The notes below the pieces were generated by a model. The model was not told the origin of the DNA. It worked only from the letters and a program-made list of their open reading frames with translations, and ran no database searches. This document shows, piece by piece, positions 56,508-64,000 of a stretch of 64,000 nt of DNA. Position 1 is the first letter of the stretch. Each line of letters starts with the position of its first letter. Source of the DNA: Maribellus luteus (GTDB lineage Bacteria > Bacteroidota > Bacteroidia > Bacteroidales > Prolixibacteraceae); the NCBI RefSeq assembly GCF_003576475.1, contig NZ_QWGR01000003.1, positions 248,001-312,000 of the forward strand. The letters run 5' to 3'. The position numbers were made by a program, and so were the translations under genes.

Positions 56508-56515
56508 CAAATATA
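56508..56515 (-). promoter_or_regulatory. Likely -7 box of the tyrA-aroG/CM leader transcript
   Basis: TATATTTG on the minus strand is an exact TAnnTTTG. It lies 19 bases before the leader ATG. No exact -33 TTTG is at the usual distance. Confidence 0.5.
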
Positions 56516-56584
56516 GGCATATATTTTTAAAATGATATTCCATCTTTCATTTTGCTTAAAAATAATAAGAAGAATACCGGAAAG

Positions 56585-59056
56585 TTAGTTTTTAATTAAC
56601 TTTTTAGAGAGCACCGGCTTTCCGTTTTCACTCACTCTCAACAGGAACATTCCACTTGCCTGATCGTGCAAATCAACCGTCGCAGAGTACTGTCCCCAAA
56701 GGCTTTTGGTAAAAACTGAATAAATATTCCGCCCAAAAGAATCAAACACATCAAGCTGCACATTCTGGAGCGTTTGACCCGGATTAATTTCTATTTTAAA
56801 TTTATCTGAAAAAGGGTTGGGATACACATTTACCTGGCCGGGCGACAAAACAGTTACAGGAACATAAACGGGTTGCTGAATTCGCAGATTATCAATTGTC
56901 CACCCCCACCCGCTGGCATACGGATCGGAATACAGCCTGAATCGAACGAGAATCGTGTCTCCCGCCTGAAAATTCCCATTCTCCAGCAACGAAATCTCAT
57001 GATTTACATACCATTCTTTGGTTCCTTCAGCTTGCGACACCTGATTAACAACGCTTTTATCGTACTCGCTCAACCACGTTGGATTGGCACCTGCATCGTA
57101 ACCATCAGCCAACTCAGCCCAGGTTTTTCCAAAGTCTTTACTCCCTTCCACAATTACATAATCCCAGAAAGAATCTCCGCCATAACTGCCCGTACCGGGC
57201 TCCACCAGTACCACTTCATCAAACCACATCGCCCCGTCTTCTTTTAAAATGATGGGGTGTTTTAACAAGGTGACAAAATTGTACTCTTTGTTATCCTCGT
57301 TAGGACTCGGGTATGGATGCGGGCTATGTAAAGCTCCGTTCGAAAAGTTTAAAGCGGTATAAATATCAAAGTCGGTTAGCAAAAAGTCTGCATTTTTCGT
57401 ATTGAAGTTGTTTTCATAATACGCTACCGGGGCAAAAACCTGTTCCACCTTAAACTCCAGTCGTCCTTCCGGCGGGTAGACCGTTTCATTTTGTGCAACA
57501 GAGGCATCTTTTGCCACAATTTCATAAGCGATCACATCGCCATCATTCAAGGTCTCCGGATTGAAACCAAAAACGCCGACATAGTCAGTACCTTCCGCAA
57601 GCGTCAACCCAAACGAAGCCTGCTGCACTCCGTTGACTGAGTAATTAACAAAAACGGTATCAAGTCCCAGGTTGTCATCTACGTTAACCTGAATTGCCAG
57701 CGGTTCTCCTATGTTCAGAAAATATTCTATCGGAGCATGAGTGATTACCGGAGCTTCCGTATCCGGGCCAAAAGCCACATTATGAACGGCCTTTGGTGCA
57801 TTCCAGGGAGAAGTCCTTACCCTGCCTTTTTCATCGGATGTGACAACATAGTACTGAAGACTTTCTGTACCTTCGGCTGCAGCAAGACTCGCTCCAAACT
57901 CATTGGCATTGCCCGTTGGTATTAGCGGAAGCGTATCCTGTTGACTGGAAAAACCATCAGTAGAATACACCACAAAAGATGCATCCTCCGGCACATTATA
58001 ATAACTATCTATTGTTATCCTGAAATCAAGCGGAGCCACCTGTTCTTTGTCTTTTACCGGCCAATGATGTAAAGTAAGGTTGGTCCAGCCAATGTCTTCC
58101 ATAATGCCACGAGCCAGTGGTCCCGGATCGTGATTCGCCTCACCCGGCGCAATCGCATGCGTCATTAATGCATTGGCGGTTCCCGTTCTGTAAGTAGCAT
58201 CATTCAGGTGGTACACACTTGATCCTCCATCAAATTCATCAGGGGCATACAAAAAAGGACGAGCACCGGTCCCGGAGCTTCTTGCTACCGGACTGTTGGC
58301 AAATAATGATTCTGAAACCAGTGCATTTTTTAATCCAACCGAAGCATTGTCAAAAAAGGCAGTATCCAGTAATCGTTTACCAGTTGCCAACTCTACCAAT
58401 GCATCAAAAGAGGTGGCATCTCCCATTTCATAATAACCATATCCCCCAACACCGTCATCCACAAAGAAAAAACCAGTAAATCCGAGGCCATGCCCAATTT
58501 CATGGAGGACTACAGTAACAAAATCATGAGCATCAATTGGCGTATCCCCATCAATTCCGAAATACCAGTCTACTTCACTGCTGAAATTCGCTTCAATGTC
58601 AAACCTCCCGACACCATTTAACTCCTTTTTGGCCAGCTTCTCGGCAATGGCCACCGGGTAATAATAATGCGGGAAGGGAGCATTTTCAAAATCGGCATAA
58701 TAGGTTTCGGGGCCACAGCTCGCCAAAGTATTTGTACCAAGACTTGAAGACCACCGAACATAGAGCCGGATAGGAACATCCGATTCAAGAATACTCTCCC
58801 AAATACCAACTGCGTGTTCAAATGCGATCTTCACCGAATCCGGGAAATTACTATAAGTAACAACAATATCACACTTGGGCTCGGATGATTTCAATAAAAA
58901 TTCAACTGGCGGGGGCACAAAAGATTTTTCAGCCTTATCTGAGGCTTTGCACACCGGGCATGGAATATTTACTCCACGCGGTATACTCCTCATTTGCCCT
59001 GAAGCCAACGATATTATCCCTACCAGGAATCCCAACAAAAGCACAAGTCTTATCAT
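56585..59056 (-). CDS. Secreted metalloprotease-like protein with T9SS sorting domain (downstream paralogue)
   Basis: 823 residues from the ATG at 59056, which gives a signal peptide (LVLLLGFLVGIISLASG). A metalloprotease domain follows, with HEIGHGLGFTGFF (His about 184) holding the HExxH zinc site and a Met-turn-like NALMTHAIAPGEANHDPG. The metzincin third-ligand position (HExxHxxGxxH) is Gly here. Ig-like domains (about 470-560) and a MAM/jelly-roll region (about 560-740) follow, then the C-terminal type A T9SS domain: NVYPNPFSDKF and SGMFLLRVSENG to KKLIKN. It is secreted through the T9SS. The neighbouring gene at 59327 is a paralogue. Confidence 0.88.
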   Translation of the reverse strand: MIRLVLLLGFLVGIISLASGQMRSIPRGVNIPCPVCKASDKAEKSFVPPPVEFLLKSSEPKCDIVVTYSNFPDSVKIAFEHAVGIWESILESDVPIRLYVRWSSSLGTNTLASCGPETYYADFENAPFPHYYYPVAIAEKLAKKELNGVGRFDIEANFSSEVDWYFGIDGDTPIDAHDFVTVVLHEIGHGLGFTGFFFVDDGVGGYGYYEMGDATSFDALVELATGKRLLDTAFFDNASVGLKNALVSESLFANSPVARSSGTGARPFLYAPDEFDGGSSVYHLNDATYRTGTANALMTHAIAPGEANHDPGPLARGIMEDIGWTNLTLHHWPVKDKEQVAPLDFRITIDSYYNVPEDASFVVYSTDGFSSQQDTLPLIPTGNANEFGASLAAAEGTESLQYYVVTSDEKGRVRTSPWNAPKAVHNVAFGPDTEAPVITHAPIEYFLNIGEPLAIQVNVDDNLGLDTVFVNYSVNGVQQASFGLTLAEGTDYVGVFGFNPETLNDGDVIAYEIVAKDASVAQNETVYPPEGRLEFKVEQVFAPVAYYENNFNTKNADFLLTDFDIYTALNFSNGALHSPHPYPSPNEDNKEYNFVTLLKHPIILKEDGAMWFDEVVLVEPGTGSYGGDSFWDYVIVEGSKDFGKTWAELADGYDAGANPTWLSEYDKSVVNQVSQAEGTKEWYVNHEISLLENGNFQAGDTILVRFRLYSDPYASGWGWTIDNLRIQQPVYVPVTVLSPGQVNVYPNPFSDKFKIEINPGQTLQNVQLDVFDSFGRNIYSVFTKSLWGQYSATVDLHDQASGMFLLRVSENGKPVLSKKLIKN

Positions 59057-59148
59057 TATTTCAAAGTATTTGTTACATAACTTTTTGTGCGTACAAAAGT
59101 TCGAAAATTCAAAGAAAAAACAAACTTTTTCTATCATAAATCCACGAC

Positions 59149-59177
59149 AAAAAATGCCGGAATAAACATTCCGGCAT
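59149..59177 (-). terminator. Intrinsic terminator after the 37-residue membrane peptide gene
   Basis: ATGCCGGAAT pairs perfectly with ATTCCGGCAT (10 bp) around a GTTT loop and is followed by a T tract. It ends the unit made of the upstream metalloprotease and the small gene, 31 bases past the small stop. Confidence 0.85.
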
Positions 59178-59207
59178 CTCCTAATTTAAGGTCGTAATAC
59201 CAATCAT

Positions 59208-59321
59208 CTAATATTGTAACCTTTGCGCTTTTTTCTTTGATACCAATCGAAGTAAAACTACGGTTGAGGTTATAAAACCAATCACTGCGGCAACAAATGC
59301 AATTAATAGTAAACTTTTCAT
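59208..59321 (-). CDS. 37-residue single-pass membrane peptide
   Basis: ATG at 59321 to TAG at 59210-59208. The peptide is a single hydrophobic helix (LLLIAFVAAVIGFITSTVVLL) with a basic C-terminus (RLVSKKKAQRLQY), so the C-terminus is predicted cytoplasmic. It starts 5 bases after the stop of the metalloprotease at 59327 and is followed by a perfect terminator, so it belongs to that transcript. I do not recognise a family. A role in secretion, regulation or as a small membrane toxin-like peptide cannot be told apart from sequence. Confidence 0.6.
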   Translation of the reverse strand: MKSLLLIAFVAAVIGFITSTVVLLRLVSKKKAQRLQY

Positions 59322-59326
59322 GATTA

Positions 59327-61765
59327 TTAATTTTTAATGATTTTTTGATTGATCGTTAGTGTTTGATTATCTGTAATGCTTGCCAGGTATACCCCCGAAG
59401 CTACATTGGGAAGATCTATTTTTATCCGCTGATCGTAATTGGCCAAGCGTGTTTCACGGTAAACAGTTTTACCGCTCAGGTCTCTTACGATTACATCCAG
59501 ATCGGCTCCTTCTGTTTCAAGGCCGTCGATATAAATACTGTTTTGAAAAGGGTTCGGGTAAATATTCACGTCTTCTTCTGCCAGAATATCTTCCGTGTCG
59601 GTTGTTATGCTTTGTATAGAAAGGTTGTCGATTGCCCAGCCCCAACCGGTTACAGCAACATCAGATGCCAAGCGGAAGCGAAATACCACAGTATCTCCTG
59701 CTTCAAACGGCGTATTATCGGTCAGATTTATGCGCTGGCGCAAAAACATATTTTCAGCACCGCTGGCTTCCGAACCGGTACTTTTTAGTGCATTGGTAAA
59801 ATGTGAAGCCCAAAGCTCATCAACACCTGAATCGTAACCATCGATAAGCGGCAACCAACTCTTACCGTTGTTTTTGCTGCCTTCAATAATTACATAATCC
59901 CAGAACTTGTCTTCCGTATAAATTGTTCCGGCTTCACCGGGCTCAACCAGTACTACCTCGTCAAAACTCATTTCGCCGTCTTGTTCAATAATAATCGGGT
60001 ATTTTAACTGGGCAATGAGGTTGTATTTCTGATTCTCCAGGCTTGACTCCGGATAAGGGTTTATCGTATGTAAGTTCCCTGAAGAGAAACCGGAAGGCCG
60101 GTTTACTTCAAAATCAGAAAACTCGAAGTCGTTGGTAACATTATCAAAATTGGTAACATAACCACTTACCGGTTTCTGAGCCTCGGAAACACCCACCGAG
60201 TAATAACCCATAGCGGGCAAATATCTTTTGTTACCGCGGGCAGTAGCATCAAGCGCCAAAACACGGTATTGAACATCGTCATTCTCTGTCAATCCATTGG
60301 GCAAAACAAGTTCACCATTGTAAGTATCCTGGCCTTCCAAAGCCAAGGTAAATGGTTCCTGAGCTGCTCCGTTTATTTTGTACTCCACCTGAACAGATTT
60401 AATTCCTACATTGTCAGTAGCAGTAGCACTCAGATCTAAAACAGGATTGCCATTTGACACCATTTTAGAAGGATTGTGTTTCAACGTAGGCGGATAGTAA
60501 TCATCGCCAATGGTGAATTTATATTTTCGTTCAGGAGCTCTGTCCGGACAGGTAAAAACCACCTGACCTGTTGTAGCTGCAGAGTAGTAATAGTATATTT
60601 TTCCTTTTTTATTTTCCAGCGGAACGTCTCCTTCAAATTTCTTGGTTGACTTATTATACTTCAGCAAAAGAGAACTTGACGTGACAAAATTATCGCTTGA
60701 GTAGAAAAACTTAACCGAGGAGCTATCGATCTTTAATTCGCTGCTCACCTCTACTGAAACCGGAAGCTTTTCACAAACTTCTTCAAAATCTTTAATGATC
60801 AGCCCATCAACAGTGGCTGATTTCCAACCAAACTCGGCCAAAATGCCCAAAGTTTTGTCACCGGGATAATGAATTGCCTCTCCTTTGAAAATAAAAGGAC
60901 TCATCAATGCATTTGCGTCGCCTTTATCAAAACCGCTTTCGTTGTAATGATAAATACTGGTTCCGTTGTTCCAGCTGCTTGGAGCATAAACTTTTTCGCG
61001 ATCTGTTCCATCGTTTCCTTTTATATTCAACTGACCCGAAACCAATGCATTTTTCAACTGGGCCGACGGAATATCGAAATGGGAATGATCGCACAGCGAC
61101 AATCCGTTGTTATAGACATACAGGTCGTAAATACTGGGAAGATGACCGTTGTTATCCAGCGTACCAATGCCATTGCTCACATCGTAAAAGCCAGAAAATC
61201 CAAGACCATGAACGATCTCGTGCAACGCAACAGTCACAAAATCGTACTGCGCTCCTGGACCATCACCATCTGTTCCAAAATACCAGTCCGTCTTACTGTT
61301 GAACGTACAAACGATATCCGGTTCAGAGCCATTCAACTCCGAGCCCGAAAGTTTCTCAGCCAAAGCAACCGGGTAATAAACATCTGACAAACGGGCCCCG
61401 GTGAAGTTTTTATAAAACGACGAAGGAGAACTTTGTGCCAGCACGTTAGTACCCATTGATGACCATTCAGCCCTTACCTTCACAGGAATGTCGGAAGATA
61501 TCAGGTTTTCGTAAATGGAAAGCACGTATAAAAATGCAGGTTTTGCATTTTCCGGGAAGTTCACGAACTCTACCTGAAAATCGGATTTAGACACCGATCC
61601 CGATTTGAGGTTCAACTCAGCGGGTGGTGTAAATGATTTTCTAATTTCTTCTGAAGCGATGTTTACCGGTGCGTTTACCGTGGTAATTCTTTCCGGTTTC
61701 TGCTTCTGTGCCCAGACATTGCAAGCGCCAGCAATTGCCAGGACGGTGATTAAAAAGCGTCTCAT
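59327..61765 (-). CDS. Secreted metalloprotease-like protein with T9SS sorting domain (upstream paralogue)
   Basis: 812 residues. A signal peptide (FLITVLAIAGACNVWA) is followed by the same domain order as the gene at 56585. The zinc site is HEIVHGLGFSGF (His about 181), again with Gly at the metzincin third-ligand place. The segment NALMSPFIFKGEAIHYPGD resembles the Met-turn. Ig-like and MAM-like regions follow, and the type A T9SS domain ends the protein (NIYPNPFQNSI, ASGVYLASITDN, INQKIIKN). It and its neighbour arose by tandem duplication. The natural substrate is unknown. Confidence 0.88.
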   Translation of the reverse strand: MRRFLITVLAIAGACNVWAQKQKPERITTVNAPVNIASEEIRKSFTPPAELNLKSGSVSKSDFQVEFVNFPENAKPAFLYVLSIYENLISSDIPVKVRAEWSSMGTNVLAQSSPSSFYKNFTGARLSDVYYPVALAEKLSGSELNGSEPDIVCTFNSKTDWYFGTDGDGPGAQYDFVTVALHEIVHGLGFSGFYDVSNGIGTLDNNGHLPSIYDLYVYNNGLSLCDHSHFDIPSAQLKNALVSGQLNIKGNDGTDREKVYAPSSWNNGTSIYHYNESGFDKGDANALMSPFIFKGEAIHYPGDKTLGILAEFGWKSATVDGLIIKDFEEVCEKLPVSVEVSSELKIDSSSVKFFYSSDNFVTSSSLLLKYNKSTKKFEGDVPLENKKGKIYYYYSAATTGQVVFTCPDRAPERKYKFTIGDDYYPPTLKHNPSKMVSNGNPVLDLSATATDNVGIKSVQVEYKINGAAQEPFTLALEGQDTYNGELVLPNGLTENDDVQYRVLALDATARGNKRYLPAMGYYSVGVSEAQKPVSGYVTNFDNVTNDFEFSDFEVNRPSGFSSGNLHTINPYPESSLENQKYNLIAQLKYPIIIEQDGEMSFDEVVLVEPGEAGTIYTEDKFWDYVIIEGSKNNGKSWLPLIDGYDSGVDELWASHFTNALKSTGSEASGAENMFLRQRINLTDNTPFEAGDTVVFRFRLASDVAVTGWGWAIDNLSIQSITTDTEDILAEEDVNIYPNPFQNSIYIDGLETEGADLDVIVRDLSGKTVYRETRLANYDQRIKIDLPNVASGVYLASITDNQTLTINQKIIKN

Positions 61766-62391
61766 TACTACTTAAATTAGGTTTGTACTTCAAGCCTAAT
61801 CAAGTTTTGATAAAGCTAGCTTACAGTTAGCCCTCAAACTGCACAATGACGACCATATACGAATCGACCTGAATTACCGGGTTTGTATTGTAATTCAGTG
61901 GGTTTGTTAATTCGAATCTGCCTCTTGCACAATTCTACTTCCAACTAAAGCAAGGAACAAAAAGTTTCAAACGTCGAAACTTTTCTGAGTGGATCAACCT
62001 GGATTTAATAGTTAAGCTTCATCTCGACTTAATCAGGATCTGTATCGCACTCACAAATTTCAAACGTCTTCGGTTGAAACGTTAATTCTTGCCGAGTCAT
62101 AAAAACACACTCCGAACCATGAAACTGCATACCCGGCTTAAGCGCAAAGATTAAAAAATGAACCGGTGGGTTTGTAAAACAGCTACATGTCAAAACATGT
62201 CTCAAAACTCTTGAAAGCGAAAATAAAAGCTCTTGATTTAAAATTGATGATTGTCTGAAAATCAAAAGCGTCAGCCAAAGAACGGTTTTACATTTATGGG
62301 TTTGTGGAGGTAAATGTAGGAATTATTTTGATTAATGCAAATTTTTTTTCATAAGTTTAGCAAAACAAAGAAAACAGCAATTAATAATTTT
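61766..62391. other. Long intergenic region with short repeats
   Basis: About 620 bases between the divergent metalloprotease and GH32 genes. I see no convincing gene. GGGTTTGT occurs four times on the plus strand (61879, 61900, 62168 and 62298), the first two exactly 21 bases apart, with a related GGTTTGT near 61791. TTTCAAACGTC occurs twice (61965 and 62058). An inverted repeat AAAAGTTTC/GAAACTTTT (61960-61984) covers the first. A loose promoter, TTTG at 62327 and TAAGTTTA at 62352, would serve GH32. Confidence 0.5.
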
Positions 62392-63852
62392 ATGAACTTT
62401 TTATCAACAGCCTTACTTTCTATTACTGTGCTAATTAGCCTTCCGAAAGACAAAGCCAACAAAGAGACCTACAAAGAAGACTACCGCCCGCAGTACCATT
62501 TCACGCCGGAAAAGAACTGGATGAACGATCCGAACGGACTGGTGTATTACGATGGCGAATACCACCTTTTTTACCAGCACAATCCCAAAGGAAACGAATG
62601 GGGATACATGCACTGGGGGCATGCCATCAGCACAGACCTCGTTCACTGGGAAAATTACCCGATTGCCTTGTATCCCGACAACAACTCGGAAGACAAAGTA
62701 GAATGTACGGCCTATTCCGGCTCAGCCATTGTGGATGAAAAAAACCTGCTGGGGAAACAACAGGGTGATACCAAAACGCTGGTGGCGTTTTATACCAGCC
62801 AACACTGCGGACAACGCATTGCTTACAGTACCGACAAAGGCCGTAACTGGGAAAAATACGAAAATAACCCCATCATTGCGGTGGATGAAAAAGACGATGC
62901 ACGCGATCCCAAAGTAATCTGGCATGAGCCAAGTCAGAAATGGGTGATGGCCCTTTACCGGAAATCAACGGACAGTGACAACTCAAAAGGAGTTTCATTC
63001 TACACCTCCGACAACCTGGTTAACTGGGAATGGAAGAGCCATATTCATGGCTTTTATGAATGCCCCGACCTTGTTAAATTTAAGGTGGAAAACCGTCCAG
63101 ACGAAACAGTATGGGTACTGTTTGACGGAGACGGATCCTATCTTTTAGGAAATTTTGACGGAGAAGCATTCACTCCCATTTCAGGGAAGATGAAAAGCGA
63201 CTGGGGGAAAAATTACTATGCTACACAAACCTGGAGCAACATCCCCGCCTCTGACGGAAGAACCATCCAGATTGCCTGGATGAGAGGAGGCGAATACCCC
63301 GACATGCCATTTAACGGACAAATGACTTTCCCCAGCGAACTTAGCGTTCGTCATTTTCCATCCGGCTATAAGCTAATCCGCAAGCCCATCCGTGAAATAG
63401 AAACCATCCAGAAGAAAATACTGGAAATAGAAGACAAGAATGTTATTCCCGGCATAAACGACAACAAGGTAAAAAAAGCATCTGGCGACTGCCTCCGGAT
63501 TGTCGGCGAATTCGATCTGAAAACATCCGATAACTTTGGATTCATGGTAAGAAACAGTGTGAAAAAACCTGGCACCGAAATCCTTTACAATGTAAAACGC
63601 GGAACACTCTCGGTAATGGGCATCACCATTCCCCTGCTCCCGGTTGACAACAAAATCCAACTTGACATCCTTCTTGACCGCGCATCTATTGAAGTATTTG
63701 CGAACGACGGACAAACCGTGATATCCAATTGTTTCACTCCCGACCTGAAATCAAACGGACTCGTTCTGTTTACCAATGGGGGCGAACTGGGAATCGACAA
63801 ACTCGACATTTACGAGATTAAGTCTGTTTGGGACAATAAAGACATGAAATAA
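62392..63852 (+). CDS. Glycoside hydrolase family 32 (fructan hydrolase: levanase/inulinase-like)
   Basis: 486 residues from the ATG at 62392, which gives an N-terminal hydrophobic segment (FLSTALLSITVLISLP); an in-frame ATG at 62335 is possible but lies before the likely promoter. The five-blade propeller motifs are all seen: the nucleophile in WMNDPNGLV (near residue 46), the transition-state Asp in DARDPKVIW, and the acid Glu in GFYECPDLVKF. The C-terminal beta-sandwich ends with RASIEVFANDGQTVISNCFTP. Fructan or sucrose is the likely substrate. A second exported-protein gene follows 62 bases later. Confidence 0.94.
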   Translation: MNFLSTALLSITVLISLPKDKANKETYKEDYRPQYHFTPEKNWMNDPNGLVYYDGEYHLFYQHNPKGNEWGYMHWGHAISTDLVHWENYPIALYPDNNSEDKVECTAYSGSAIVDEKNLLGKQQGDTKTLVAFYTSQHCGQRIAYSTDKGRNWEKYENNPIIAVDEKDDARDPKVIWHEPSQKWVMALYRKSTDSDNSKGVSFYTSDNLVNWEWKSHIHGFYECPDLVKFKVENRPDETVWVLFDGDGSYLLGNFDGEAFTPISGKMKSDWGKNYYATQTWSNIPASDGRTIQIAWMRGGEYPDMPFNGQMTFPSELSVRHFPSGYKLIRKPIREIETIQKKILEIEDKNVIPGINDNKVKKASGDCLRIVGEFDLKTSDNFGFMVRNSVKKPGTEILYNVKRGTLSVMGITIPLLPVDNKIQLDILLDRASIEVFANDGQTVISNCFTPDLKSNGLVLFTNGGELGIDKLDIYEIKSVWDNKDMK

Positions 63853-63914
63853 CGCAAGCAACGTTCCGCTTCGTGAATGGATCTCAGAACAATAAAAACG
63901 TTATCCGAATCATC

Positions 63915-64000
63915 ATGAAAAATATTCTTCTCATTGCAGTTTTCCTGATGTGCGCGAGTATCACGCATGCACAGGAAAAAATCTACACCCCTGAAGCAAA
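63915..64000 (+). CDS. N-terminal 28 residues of an exported protein, cut by the window edge
   Basis: The peptide starts MKNILLIAVFLMCASITHAQ, a clear signal peptide with a typical Ala-x-Ala-like cleavage at HAQ, followed by EKIYTPEA. The family is not recognisable. Being 62 bases after GH32 in the same direction, it is probably part of the same fructan-related unit. Confidence 0.65.
   Translation, partial: MKNILLIAVFLMCASITHAQEKIYTPEA

Noticed and set aside
56986-58500. The metalloprotease pair as part of a defence or toxin cluster
   Set aside because: Both have signal peptides and T9SS sorting domains, so they are secreted; no immunity gene or defence partner is adjacent.
62029-62265. A 78-codon minus-strand frame in the intergenic region before GH32
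   Set aside because: No start context, no conserved pattern, and it crosses repeats in an AT-rich region; nothing supports coding.

Overview
The window looks like chromosomal DNA of a free-living Bacteroidota, most likely a Marinilabiliales/Prolixibacteraceae-type bacterium. Evidence includes the Bacteroidota promoter form (TTTG about 19 nt before TAnnTTTG) at the tRNA genes and several coding genes, two secreted proteins ending in type IX secretion (T9SS) sorting domains, LL-diaminopimelate aminotransferase (DapL), a RicT/PSP1 protein, DUF4783 and Lnb-type proteins, and glycoside hydrolases of families GH9 and GH32. The genus call is an inference. I see no phage, insertion sequence, integron, CRISPR array or rRNA operon. 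Most of the window is ordinary core genome with short operons.

Layout. 0-2 kb: the start of an exported protein behind two copies of a LacI-type operator, a LacI regulator, and a tRNA operon (Gly-Leu-Gly) with a textbook promoter and terminator. 2-12 kb: mutS, an Lnb-like acyltransferase candidate, a DUF1761 membrane protein, ricT, an O-methyltransferase, an M16 peptidase, tRNA-Phe, an NAGPA-type glycosidase, tRNA-Gln and a PKD lipoprotein. 12-18 kb: a TetR-TolC-HlyD-permease-permease efflux operon with no ATPase gene. 18-28 kb: a GH9 lipoprotein, a Tat-exported sugar isomerase-like protein, a patatin fused to an outer-membrane barrel, and the operon rlmH-histidine kinase-phosphoribosyltransferase. 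28-39 kb: DUF4783, YihY, two rhomboids, mutL, an iron alcohol dehydrogenase with an ABM protein, corA, der and era. 39-48 kb: a long KamA-type radical SAM protein, a DapF-like protein whose two catalytic cysteines are both serine, an AAA ATPase, dapL, a CocE-type hydrolase and an aminotransferase. 49-54 kb: alanine dehydrogenase, a K+ channel with a zinc-ribbon tail, thyA-folA and an M14 peptidase. 54-56.5 kb: tyrA-aroG/chorismate mutase behind a leader. 56.5-64 kb: two paralogous T9SS metalloproteases, a 37-residue membrane peptide gene between them, a GH32 fructan hydrolase and the start of another exported protein.

The strongest new observation is upstream of tyrA-aroG/CM. A 24-codon leader peptide carries eight consecutive Phe/Tyr codons. 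It is followed by a GAAA-loop intrinsic terminator, and an 8-bp antiterminator pairing is possible between the end of the leader gene and the 5' arm of the terminator. This is a complete ribosome-mediated attenuator for the aromatic pathway, read directly from the sequence. Other items worth a second look are the Ser/Ser DapF-like protein, degenerate heptad repeats (ACTNNNN) at three intergenic sites, the LacI operator pair, the efflux operon without an ATPase, and the small membrane peptide gene coupled to the second metalloprotease.
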